Shown: in pieces, positions 44,826 to 52,818 of the stretch
Position numbering within the stretch: position 1 is the stretch's first letter
Layout: the number at the start of each line of letters is the position of its first letter
Assembly (NCBI GenBank): GCA_934255515.1
Contig: CAKQON010000003.1
Span: 1 to 64,000, forward strand
Source of the DNA: an uncultured Sutterella sp.
GTDB lineage: Bacteria > Pseudomonadota > Gammaproteobacteria > Burkholderiales > Burkholderiaceae_F
Reading direction: 5' to 3'
DNA length: 64,000 bases
The notes under the pieces: model-generated
The model's input: the letters and a program-made list of their open reading frames with translations, nothing else
What the model was told of the DNA's origin: nothing
The model's database searches: none
Made by a program: the position numbers and the translations under genes

Positions 44826-45428
44826 ATGTTACTTTCCCGAACCTTCAGCTTCTCACGCATCGCTGCGCCTCTTTTATGCGCGGCGATGCTTGCGGCTGCC
44901 GGTTCGGCGGAAGCGGCAAGAGCAGAACTCATGAGTGCCGCACTCACCGTTGATGAGCCAGGCGAGCGTCCGGGCCTCTTCATAGAGGCGCATTACGAGT
45001 TTGACCTTCCAATGCCGTTGGTCGATGCCATGCACCGCGGCATTGCGCTCTACTTCACCTACCAATTTGAACTTTCAAAAGACCGCTGGTACTGGTTCGA
45101 CAAAAATATCGCAGAAAGCGACTTCAACATCCGTCTGGCATTCAACCCGCTCACCCGACGCTATGCCGTTTCCTACAGCGGCATTTCTCTCAATTTTGAT
45201 ACGCTAGAAGAAGCGCTTCCCTACATCAAAAACATCCGGCGCTGGCGCGTGGCGTCGACCCGGGATACTGCCGATTCAGGCCTTACTGCCTGCATCCGCT
45301 TTTATCTGGATGCAGGCAAGCTCCCGAAACCCATGCAGGTAACGAACCATGATTCAGGCGACTGGACCGTGGAGAGCGATTGGACACCTATAGCGCTGCC
45401 GAAGGATCTGGCGCACGAGGAGGATTAA
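44826..45428 (+). CDS. DUF4390 periplasmic protein
   Basis: A 200-residue protein of unknown function. MLLSRTFSFSRIAAPLLCAAMLAAAGSAEA is a signal peptide, cut after AEA. The mature part is beta-rich: HYEFDLPMPLVDAMHRGIALYFTYQFEL, then RWYWFDKNIAESDFNIRLAFNPLTRRYAVS, both DUF4390 hallmarks. The start at 44826 is fixed by the signal peptide; longer frames run inside rsmB. It sits immediately before ntrY with a 3-base gap, and the pairing with ntrYX is conserved in Burkholderiales, suggesting a periplasmic partner of the sensor. Confidence 0.85.
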   Translation: MLLSRTFSFSRIAAPLLCAAMLAAAGSAEAARAELMSAALTVDEPGERPGLFIEAHYEFDLPMPLVDAMHRGIALYFTYQFELSKDRWYWFDKNIAESDFNIRLAFNPLTRRYAVSYSGISLNFDTLEEALPYIKNIRRWRVASTRDTADSGLTACIRFYLDAGKLPKPMQVTNHDSGDWTVESDWTPIALPKDLAHEED

Positions 45429-45431
45429 GTC

Positions 45432-47690
45432 ATGTCCTCCTGGCTTCGCGGCATCTTTATCGCTTCGCTTGTGCTGGCGGGCCTCTCGCTCTTCATACTT
45501 GCCGCAACAAGCACGGACTCAACCCTTTTTGAACGTTGGTTCCCTGTTCTGCTCGTCATCAACCGGGCGATTGCCGTCGTTCTTTTCGCCGTTGTAGCAG
45601 CAATGGCGCTGCGTCTTTGGCAGCGCCTGCGCAATAAGGAGTTCGGCGCACACCTCACCAGCCGTCTTGCGCTTTCCGCAGCGGGACTTGCACTGATTCC
45701 CTGCGTCCTTATTTATTTTGTTTCCTCTGTCTTCATCTCACGTTCCATCAATTCCTGGTTCGACGTACGCGTGGAAAAGGCGCTTGATTCCGGCGTCACA
45801 ATCACCCGGGGCATTCTTGCCCAGCAGCAGGTTGAGGCTGAAGCGACTGCAAGGCACATTGCAGGACTGCTCACCAATACCCCGGCATCGCTCATCATGT
45901 CGGATCTGCTCAGAATACTGGAGGGCCGCCCCGGCATCGAAGCCCTCGTTTTCCTCTCCAATGGAACCGCCATTGCGGCTGCGGGCTCGCGCATCAATGT
46001 TCTGATGCCCGACATGCCGACATCAAGCCAGATTCAAACGGTCAAAAGCGCAGGCATATACAGCGTGATTGACGGAGACGTTAATTTCGACGCGCAGCGG
46101 GATGAAAAACTTTCCATCCGCGTGATTGTTCCTATTCAGTCTGAAGAAGCTGGTGCCGCAGAAGACAATGTTCACGACGCCACAAAGCCGGGCTCGGGTC
46201 TGGAGATGCAGCGTCAGCAGTTCTATCTTCAGATCATTCAGCCGGTTCCGGAAGAAACTGTTAAGAATGCATCCATGCTTGTCGCGGGGTACCGCGACTA
46301 TCAAACTCTGGTTCTCTCCCGAGCCTCGCTTCAGAGCGTTTATGCGAGCACGCTTTTTCTCGTCACGCTTCTCGGTGCGCTCGGAGCTTTTGCTCTCTCG
46401 CTCGCCTTTGCGCGCAAGACCGTTGCTCCGGTTCTTCAACTTGAGGAAGGAACGCGCCGGGTGGCAGACGGCAACTTTCATCCTATCCGGGAATTTTCCG
46501 GCAACAACGAAATCAACGTCCTCACGCAATCCTTCAACCAGATGATCCGCGACCTTTCTGAGTCGCGCCGCGTGATCGATGAGCAGCGCCGGCACGCAGA
46601 ACAGGCTCAGGCCTATCTTGAGCGGATTCTCGCCAATATTTCCTCCGGCGTCATTGTGCTCGACCGCACAGGCCGGGTGATTACCGCCAATGCGGCAGCC
46701 CGCAGAATTCTTGGAGAAGAGAGCTGCCGCACCGGAATCGAACTCAGCAAAATTGAACCGGAGCTTTCCGCTGCCCTTCGGAACGCTCAGCTTTCCCTCG
46801 GCTTCGAAAAAGAAACCGGCGCCGCAAGTCTGGAATTCCAGCTTGAGCGCAAGGAAAAAACTATTCCGCTCTTCCTCAAGCTATCGCGGATGCCGCTTGG
46901 AGCCGATAAGCCCGGACTTGTCATTGTGTTCGATGATGTCTCAAAGATCATTGAGGCGCAGCGAGCCACTGCCTGGGGCGAAGTCGCCCGCAGACTGGCT
47001 CATGAAATCAAGAATCCGCTCACGCCTATACAGCTTGCAGCCGAACGACTGGCTTTCCGGCTTGAACCCAAGCTCGAAAACGATGATGATGCCGAAATGC
47101 TGACCCGCGCAGTCAAAACCATTACAACGCAGGTAGATGCCCTCAAGCAGATGGTCAATGATTTCCGGGAATACGCCAGGCTCCCCGAAGCGAAGCTCTC
47201 TCCGCTTGACCTCAACGACTTCGTTCTCGGCGCCGCGCAGCTCTACCAGGAAGCAGGTCTTGCCATCAAGCTCGATCTTGAGAACGGCATTCCGCTCATC
47301 GAGGCGGACGCCTCTCAACTTCGACAGGTATTGCATAATCTGATTTCCAACAGCATCGATGCAGCGGAAGGCGACGTCCCGAAAATCGTCATCTCAACGC
47401 GTCATATTCTGACCGAGCGCGGCATGAGTGCCGTACAGCTTCATCTGCATGACAGCGGCGTTGGTTTCAGCGAAAATATCCTCGAGCGCGCCTTTGAGCC
47501 CTATGTCACCACCAAAGCTACAGGCACAGGGCTTGGGCTTCCGATGATCAAGAAGATTCTCGATGAGCACCGTGCGGTCATCCGCCTTTCCAACCGTCTG
47601 GACTCTACCGGTACGCTGATTCTCGGCGCCCAAGTGGATATTCTTTTCGAGCACCTCGCACCAGGCGACCAACCGACTGACCGTCAGTGA
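45432..47690 (+). CDS. ntrY: NtrY-type sensor histidine kinase
   Basis: Membrane sensor kinase of 752 residues. Two N-terminal helix clusters (LVLAGLSLFILAAT and INRAIAVVLFAVVAAMAL, then LALSAAGLALIPCVLIYFVSSVFI) precede a periplasmic sensing region of about 200 residues and another helix (TLFLVTLLGALGAFALSLAFA). Then come HAMP, a PAS domain (ERILANISSGVIVLDRTGRVI), the phospho-His in RRLAHEIKNPLTPIQLAAERL, and an ATPase domain with N, G1 and G2 boxes (LHNLISNSID, HDSGVGF, GTGLGLPM). NtrYX systems respond to nitrogen, oxygen or redox state in different species. The stop overlaps the next gene's upstream ATG. Confidence 0.93.
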   Translation: MSSWLRGIFIASLVLAGLSLFILAATSTDSTLFERWFPVLLVINRAIAVVLFAVVAAMALRLWQRLRNKEFGAHLTSRLALSAAGLALIPCVLIYFVSSVFISRSINSWFDVRVEKALDSGVTITRGILAQQQVEAEATARHIAGLLTNTPASLIMSDLLRILEGRPGIEALVFLSNGTAIAAAGSRINVLMPDMPTSSQIQTVKSAGIYSVIDGDVNFDAQRDEKLSIRVIVPIQSEEAGAAEDNVHDATKPGSGLEMQRQQFYLQIIQPVPEETVKNASMLVAGYRDYQTLVLSRASLQSVYASTLFLVTLLGALGAFALSLAFARKTVAPVLQLEEGTRRVADGNFHPIREFSGNNEINVLTQSFNQMIRDLSESRRVIDEQRRHAEQAQAYLERILANISSGVIVLDRTGRVITANAAARRILGEESCRTGIELSKIEPELSAALRNAQLSLGFEKETGAASLEFQLERKEKTIPLFLKLSRMPLGADKPGLVIVFDDVSKIIEAQRATAWGEVARRLAHEIKNPLTPIQLAAERLAFRLEPKLENDDDAEMLTRAVKTITTQVDALKQMVNDFREYARLPEAKLSPLDLNDFVLGAAQLYQEAGLAIKLDLENGIPLIEADASQLRQVLHNLISNSIDAAEGDVPKIVISTRHILTERGMSAVQLHLHDSGVGFSENILERAFEPYVTTKATGTGLGLPMIKKILDEHRAVIRLSNRLDSTGTLILGAQVDILFEHLAPGDQPTDRQ

Positions 47691-47722
47691 TGGATCGGCC
47701 ACTAAAGCAACTAATCAACAAG

Positions 47723-48547
47723 ATGACTGAAATTCTTATTGTCGACGATGAACTCGGCATCCGAAACATTCTTTCGGAAATTCTTGTCGAGTCCGGCTAC
47801 CGTGTAGCCACTGCCGCCAATGCCAATGAGGCAAGGGCTAAGGTTGCCGAACGCCAGTACGATCTGGTGCTTCTTGACATCTGGATGCCGGATACGGACG
47901 GTCTCGCACTTCTGCGCGAATGGAAGTACGGCGGTCTCTTAAACTTCCCCGTAATCATCATGTCCGGGCACGGTTCGATCGACCATGCGCAGCGTGCATT
48001 GGATGACGGTGCCGTCGACTTCATTGAAAAGCCGATTTCCCTTAAACGCCTGCTGTCGGCCATTCAGCTTGGTCTCGTCAAATGGCACGAGCAGCAGCGT
48101 CAGGCCGCTGAAGAGCCTCCTCCCGAAAAGCGTACCCGCGGCCGCCGCCGCAACATGCAGCAGGTACAGCGGCTTCCGGCTTATGAAATGCCCGATTACG
48201 GACTCGTCCTCGACTTCAACCGTCCGTTCCGAGATCAGCTGATGGATTTTGAGAGAGCCTATTTCAAAACAGTGCTCAATCATCTCAACCACTCCATGGC
48301 GGAACTCGCTCGACACGCCGGCATGGAACGCACGCACCTCTACCGCAAGGTTCGTTCGCTCGGCATCAACGTTGAGGAAATGCGCGAGGAAGCTCGCCGC
48401 ACTGCGCCGACGCCGCCTGTCGGCGGAAGCTATGCCAAGCCTACGCGTCCGGTCCTGGCAGAAATCGAAACTTCTGACGAGAATTCGATAGATAATCCGA
48501 CCGGCTCGACGCTTGACCGATACCCGCTCAACAACACCCTCAAATAA
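47723..48547 (+). CDS. NtrX-like response regulator lacking the AAA+ domain
   Basis: Response regulator of about 274 residues, partner of NtrY. The receiver domain is complete: VDDE acid pair at the N-terminus, phospho-acceptor Asp near residue 52 in LVLLDIWMPDTDG, and Lys in DFIEKPISL. After a basic linker (EKRTRGRRRN) comes a Fis-type helix-turn-helix, MAELARHAGMERTHLYRKVRSLGI, which matches the NtrX C-terminus. The central AAA+ sigma-54 domain of about 240 residues (GAFTGA, Walker motifs) is wholly absent. An ATG at 47690 overlapping the ntrY stop would add 11 residues. It is followed by a terminator. Confidence 0.85.
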   Translation: MTEILIVDDELGIRNILSEILVESGYRVATAANANEARAKVAERQYDLVLLDIWMPDTDGLALLREWKYGGLLNFPVIIMSGHGSIDHAQRALDDGAVDFIEKPISLKRLLSAIQLGLVKWHEQQRQAAEEPPPEKRTRGRRRNMQQVQRLPAYEMPDYGLVLDFNRPFRDQLMDFERAYFKTVLNHLNHSMAELARHAGMERTHLYRKVRSLGINVEEMREEARRTAPTPPVGGSYAKPTRPVLAEIETSDENSIDNPTGSTLDRYPLNNTLK

Positions 48548-48564
48548 TCTCTCTGCTCCAGGAA

Positions 48565-48597
48565 GCCCGCTCACATCAAGCGGGCCTCTTTCTTTCA
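48565..48597 (+). terminator. Terminator after the ntrX-like gene
   Basis: GCCCGCT pairs perfectly with AGCGGGC around a 7-base loop and is followed by CTCTTTCTTTC. Confidence 0.7.
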
Positions 48598-48604
48598 AGA
48601 CATC

Positions 48605-50017
48605 ATGAAGATCCTCATTATCGGAGCAGGCCGCATTGGTAGTTCCGTTGCAGAAAGTCTGGTATCGGAAGCCAATGACATTACCGTCATAGACAAGGAT
48701 CCGGCCAACATCAGCTTTCTGCAGTCCCGCTTTGACCTCAGAGGCATCGTGGGAGATGCGCTTTCGCCGCAGCTTCTCGAAAACGCCTCGGCAGGCGATA
48801 CCGACATGCTGATTGCCGTGACATCGAGCGATGAGACCAATCTCGCCGTCTGCCTGCTTGCCTCGAGAATCTTCAATATCCCCACAAGAATCGCCCGCGT
48901 CCGCAACGAAGAATTGCGCAGCTACCCCCGTCTGCTTCGGGAAGAAGGTTTCGGCGCGACTACGGTTATCTGGCCCGAACAGGCGCTCACACGCTATCTC
49001 GTGAAGCTCATCGACATCCCGGAAGCCCTGCAGGTACAGGAGTTCGCAGAAGGCCGAGTAAGCCTCATCGCAGTAAGAGCACAGGAAGGAAGCCCCATGG
49101 TGGGCGGTCCAATCGGCGAGCTCAACGCCCACATTCCCAATGCATGCGCACGCATTGCGGCGCTGTTTCGCCGCAACCAATGTCTCGCGATCAATGCCCG
49201 CACATTGATAGAGGCCGGCGACGAGGTGATTTTTGTCGCAGATACCCGGCACGCGCGCCTTGTCACCACGCAGCTTCGCCGCAGAACAGCAGCCACGCGC
49301 AGCCTGATCCTTGCCGGAAGCTCCATCATGAGCCGAAGCATCGTTCAGGCGCTGACGGAAGGAAACGAACTCACAGGGGCGGCTCCTGCATCCATCCGCG
49401 TCATTGAAGCAGATCGTCGTCAGGCCGAAGACCTCGCACTGACTCTTGGCGACCGGGCGATGGTGCTCTCTGGAGACTTTGACGACGAAGACACGCTTCT
49501 TTCGGCTGGCGTCGAAGGGTGCGATCTTTTTATTTCACTGTCTTCGGACGACGAAAACAACATTCTTTCGGCGCTTCTTGCCAAACGGCTCGGCGCACGT
49601 CGAACCATCGCACTCGTCAACCGCAGAATTTACGGTGAACTCATCGAAGGCTCGCGCATTGACATCACGGTTTCGCAAACTCAGGCAGCGCTGGATGAAC
49701 TTATCCGCTACGTTCGCCACGGCGACGTCACCGCAGCCTATTCGCTGAGGCACGGCATCGCCGAAGCACTTGAGTTCGTAGCCCACGGCACGCCTGAAAG
49801 CTCCCACGTGGTCGGCCGGCGCATTGACGCCATTCGATTGCCGGCAGGCTGCAGCGTTGCCGCACTCATTCGAGGCGAAGGCGACGACACCAAAGTGCTG
49901 ATGGCGAGCTTCGACCTCATCATTGAACAGGAAGATCGCCTCATCATCTTCGTGCCCAACCGCCGACTGATTCCGGCCGTTGAGAAACTCTTTGCCGTAG
50001 ACGTGAGCTTCTTCTGA
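48605..50017 (+). CDS. trkA: Trk potassium uptake regulatory protein TrkA
   Basis: Cytosolic NAD(H)-binding gating subunit of the Trk K+ channel. Two RCK modules are visible. The first has the Rossmann GAGRIGSSVAESL and a clear D30-type acid in VIDKDPANI. The second (LILAGSSIMSRSIVQAL) has a degenerate glycine motif. RCK_C segments follow each (LVKLIDIPEALQVQEFAEG and the late GCSVAALIRGEG). Length 470 is close to E. coli TrkA (458). trkH follows 25 bases later. No Shine-Dalgarno is visible; the leader includes the T-rich end of the preceding terminator. Confidence 0.93.
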   Translation: MKILIIGAGRIGSSVAESLVSEANDITVIDKDPANISFLQSRFDLRGIVGDALSPQLLENASAGDTDMLIAVTSSDETNLAVCLLASRIFNIPTRIARVRNEELRSYPRLLREEGFGATTVIWPEQALTRYLVKLIDIPEALQVQEFAEGRVSLIAVRAQEGSPMVGGPIGELNAHIPNACARIAALFRRNQCLAINARTLIEAGDEVIFVADTRHARLVTTQLRRRTAATRSLILAGSSIMSRSIVQALTEGNELTGAAPASIRVIEADRRQAEDLALTLGDRAMVLSGDFDDEDTLLSAGVEGCDLFISLSSDDENNILSALLAKRLGARRTIALVNRRIYGELIEGSRIDITVSQTQAALDELIRYVRHGDVTAAYSLRHGIAEALEFVAHGTPESSHVVGRRIDAIRLPAGCSVAALIRGEGDDTKVLMASFDLIIEQEDRLIIFVPNRRLIPAVEKLFAVDVSFF

Positions 50018-50042
50018 CGCCAACCGGAAAACTGAGAGATCT

Positions 50043-51515
50043 ATGCTCACGACTCTGCGCGTACTGCTCCTCCCGGTCCTCAATGCCCTCGGCCCCGTTC
50101 TGATGGCCTTTGCAGTCATCATGCTGATACCGGCCATTTACAGCTGGACCGAGAATGATGGAGCCCTTATGGACTTCATCATGGGAGCCGGCATCACGGC
50201 TGGCGCCGGACTTTTCCTCACTCTGACCCTATTCCGCTTTCGTCAGGAACTCACCGCTCGCCACGGCTTTCTCCTCGTCACGCTCTCGTGGGCGCTGATT
50301 GCTGCCTTTGCCGCTATTCCGCTCATGCTGCATATGCCGGCACTTGGTTTCGAACGAGCGTATTTCGAAGCCATGTCCTGTCTCACCACGACCGGCGCCA
50401 CTGTGCTGACAGGACTTGATGAGCTGACCCACTCCATGAACGGCTGGCGATGCTTTCTTTCCTGGCTTGGCGGCATGGGCATCATCGTCATGTCCGTCGC
50501 CATTCTGCCGCTGCTCGGCGTCGGCGGCGCTCAGATTATGAAGGCGGAGACGAGCGGCCCCCTCAAGGAAACACGTCTTACTCCCCGCATTGCGGAAACC
50601 GCACGATCTCTCTACCTCATTTACTTCGGCATTTCCGTTGCCTGTGCAATTGCCTACCATTTCGCCGGCATGCACTGGCGCGACGCGGTCATGCACATGA
50701 TGACGACGGTGAGTCTTTCGGGCATTGCCGCACATGATGCGAGCTTCGGCTTCTTCAACAGTGCGGCAGTAGATGCCGTTGCGGTTGTCTTCATGGTGAT
50801 CTGCGGCTTCAGCTTCACGCTTCACTTCGTTGCCTGGCGCAGACATGATCCTCTCGCCTATCTGCGCAACCCTGAGGCGCTTGCCTGGATCGGCCTCCTC
50901 TTGATTCTGATTGCCGCCGCGACTCCGATACTCTATCTTTCTGGCCTCGCCTCAAGCGTTACTGAAGCGCTGCGCGTAGCAACCTTCTCCATCGTAAGCG
51001 CAGCATCGACCACAGGCTACGCCACCTCCGACTGGTCTCTCTGGCCCTGCGGGCTGCCTGCCGTTCTACTGCTCAGTTCCGCAGTTGCAACCTGTGCGGG
51101 CTCCACGGGCGGAGGACTGAAGATGATTCGAGTGCTCATCCTCATCAAGCAGGCAAAGCGCGAATTCACGCTACTCCTCTACCCGAATGCCGTCTCCCCC
51201 ATAACCGTCGGCGATGCCGCCATCCCGAATCACATTGTCTTCGCCGTTCTCGGATACACGCTGCTCTGGAGTTTTTCCGTCCTTGCGGGGGCCTTTGCTC
51301 TGCTCGCTACCGGCTTGGGATCTCTTGAATCCTGGTCGGCGGCGGTTGCCTGCATTACGAATCTCGGCCCCGGACTCGGCACTGTCGGCCCGGTAGGAAA
51401 CTACCAGGGCCTCACAGCACTGCAGCTCGACATCCTCACCTTCCTGATGATGACCGGCCGACTTGAGATCTTTACCGTTTTCGTGCTCTTTACCCGGGCA
51501 TTCTGGCGTACTTGA
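50043..51515 (+). CDS. trkH: Trk potassium transporter TrkH
   Basis: Membrane pore subunit of 490 residues with four repeated M-P-M units. Selectivity-filter-like loops are visible: SCLTTTGATVLTGLD, TTVSLSGIA, ASTTGYATSD and TNLGPGLGTVGPVGN. The Gly residues in these loops coordinate K+. GGMGIIVMSVAILPLLGVGG is a conserved helix. It needs TrkA, encoded upstream, for NAD(P)/ATP-dependent gating. GAGAGATCT precedes the ATG. It is convergent with the DUF1840-like gene. Confidence 0.94.
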   Translation: MLTTLRVLLLPVLNALGPVLMAFAVIMLIPAIYSWTENDGALMDFIMGAGITAGAGLFLTLTLFRFRQELTARHGFLLVTLSWALIAAFAAIPLMLHMPALGFERAYFEAMSCLTTTGATVLTGLDELTHSMNGWRCFLSWLGGMGIIVMSVAILPLLGVGGAQIMKAETSGPLKETRLTPRIAETARSLYLIYFGISVACAIAYHFAGMHWRDAVMHMMTTVSLSGIAAHDASFGFFNSAAVDAVAVVFMVICGFSFTLHFVAWRRHDPLAYLRNPEALAWIGLLLILIAAATPILYLSGLASSVTEALRVATFSIVSAASTTGYATSDWSLWPCGLPAVLLLSSAVATCAGSTGGGLKMIRVLILIKQAKREFTLLLYPNAVSPITVGDAAIPNHIVFAVLGYTLLWSFSVLAGAFALLATGLGSLESWSAAVACITNLGPGLGTVGPVGNYQGLTALQLDILTFLMMTGRLEIFTVFVLFTRAFWRT

Positions 51516-51544
51516 TCGCGCAGAAGCCGGACAGCACATAAATA

Positions 51545-51940
51545 TCAACGCCCAAGCGTCGTCCACATAATGGGCTTTTTATGCTTGATGGCGCGACGGA
51601 TCATGTCCTGAAGCGGAACCATTCGCTGATAAAGGCGAATGGAATCTTCACGGTTCTTCTTTTTTTCCTCATCCTCGCGCTCCGCTTCACGCATACGGAT
51701 TTCATTCTCATAGGAACCTTCCCGCAGACGCTTTTCCCGCTCTTCCTCGAGTTTCGCGGCCTTTGCCTTATCCGCTGCCGCAGCTTCGTCAAGCCTTCGG
51801 AGTACATCCGGCAGATCCTCTGCCATAAATCCGCCTTTTTCGTGGAAAGGCTCATTTATTGCCTTGAAGATGCGCTCGACCGTTTCTCTAAAAGCAATGA
51901 AGGGACCGGTAGCTACGCAACTGAACTGAACCAAAGCCAT
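51545..51940 (-). CDS. DUF1840-like protein with a charged insert
   Basis: About 131 residues, function unknown. MALVQFSCVATGPFIAFRETVERIFKAI, then GGFMAEDLPDVLRRLDEAA, and the C-terminal SIRLYQRMVPLQDMIRRAIKHKKPIMW follow the pattern of the DUF1840 family. Between them lies a highly charged Lys/Glu/Arg stretch (EEEREKRLREGSYENEIRMREAEREDEEKKK) that probably forms a helix or coiled coil and is longer than the linker I recall. Starts at 51958 and 52057 are also possible; none has a Shine-Dalgarno. It is divergent from the PTS genes. Confidence 0.6.
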   Translation of the reverse strand: MALVQFSCVATGPFIAFRETVERIFKAINEPFHEKGGFMAEDLPDVLRRLDEAAAADKAKAAKLEEEREKRLREGSYENEIRMREAEREDEEKKKNREDSIRLYQRMVPLQDMIRRAIKHKKPIMWTTLGR

Positions 51941-52081
51941 TTTTGCATTGATGTCCATATCGTCTGAGAATCCGCGCAACATCAGGAATGCGAAATGCGC
52001 GTCCAGAGATGCCGGAAGTGCTCTGAATGCTAAACTCCCGGGCAAACTCAATTTCATTTTATCGTTGGGGAGTCAGATGCC

Positions 52082-52495
52082 GTGGTAACAACTGGTCTCT
52101 GCATCATTGCCCATGCGCCCTTGGCATCGGCGCTAAAAACCTGCGCTCAGCATATCTACAGCATGACAGGGGACATTTCCGCTGATCAGATCATTGCTTA
52201 CGATGTGCCGGCAGAGGTTGACGCTGCCCAGGGGCTCGCGCACGCACAGGAACTCCTCAAACCGCTGTTCAAGCATGCAGAGGGCGTCGTTGTGTTTACC
52301 GACCTGACCGGCGCAACTCCCGGAAACATTGCCCGCAAGCTCCTAGAGGATCCCCGCGTTCGCGTGGTAAGCGGCACCAACCTTCCCGCGATCATTGCGG
52401 CGCTCAACGCCCCTTCCGATGCCTCTGTGGTGCAGGTCGCCACTCTAGCCGAGGCAGCAGCCCGGGCGAGTCTCGGCGCGCTCTCCGACAACTGA
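52082..52495 (+). CDS. PTS IIA component, mannose family
   Basis: Soluble 137-residue IIA domain of the mannose-type phosphotransferase family. The phosphorylatable His is H11 in CIIAHAPLASAL. VVVFTDLTGATPGNIARKLL and VRVVSGTNLPAIIAALN are the matching active-site and interface segments. The start is GTG at 52082, with GGGAG about nine bases upstream. No IIB, IIC or IID gene is in the window, so it more likely serves regulation than sugar import. It heads the IIA-HPr-EI cluster and may be phosphorylated by HPr. Confidence 0.9.
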   Translation: MVTTGLCIIAHAPLASALKTCAQHIYSMTGDISADQIIAYDVPAEVDAAQGLAHAQELLKPLFKHAEGVVVFTDLTGATPGNIARKLLEDPRVRVVSGTNLPAIIAALNAPSDASVVQVATLAEAAARASLGALSDN

Positions 52496-52528
52496 TTTTG
52501 AATCCCGCCTTATCAATAGGAGCAGAAC

Positions 52529-52798
52529 TTGTTCGAGGAAACGCTCACGCTTCAGAACAAGCTTGGTCTTCACGCACGCCCCTCGGCACGTCTCGCGAAG
52601 ACAGCCAGTCTCTTTCGCAGCACCATCACGATCACCCATGAAAAGCATACGGTTGACGCCAAGTCCATTCTTGGACTGATGACCATGGCGCTCCCGTGCG
52701 GCAGCGTGGTGACGATTGCGGCTGATGGGTCGGACGAAAAAGATGCCGTGCAGACCATTGCCGAACTATTCCGAGACCGCTTCGGTGAAGACGAATAA
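52529..52798 (+). CDS. ptsH: Phosphocarrier protein HPr
   Basis: Small phosphocarrier of 89 residues. H15 in GLHARPSA is the site phosphorylated by enzyme I, and S46 in AKSILGLMTMALP matches the regulatory serine site of HPr kinase targets. The start is TTG with AGGAG seven bases upstream. The spacing from the IIA gene is 33 bases and to ptsI 20 bases, so the three form an operon. With Ser46 conserved, an HprK elsewhere in the genome would be expected, as is common in Betaproteobacteria. Confidence 0.93.
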   Translation: MFEETLTLQNKLGLHARPSARLAKTASLFRSTITITHEKHTVDAKSILGLMTMALPCGSVVTIAADGSDEKDAVQTIAELFRDRFGEDE

Positions 52799-52818
52799 TT
52801 TCTTTGGAGAGAAGACGA

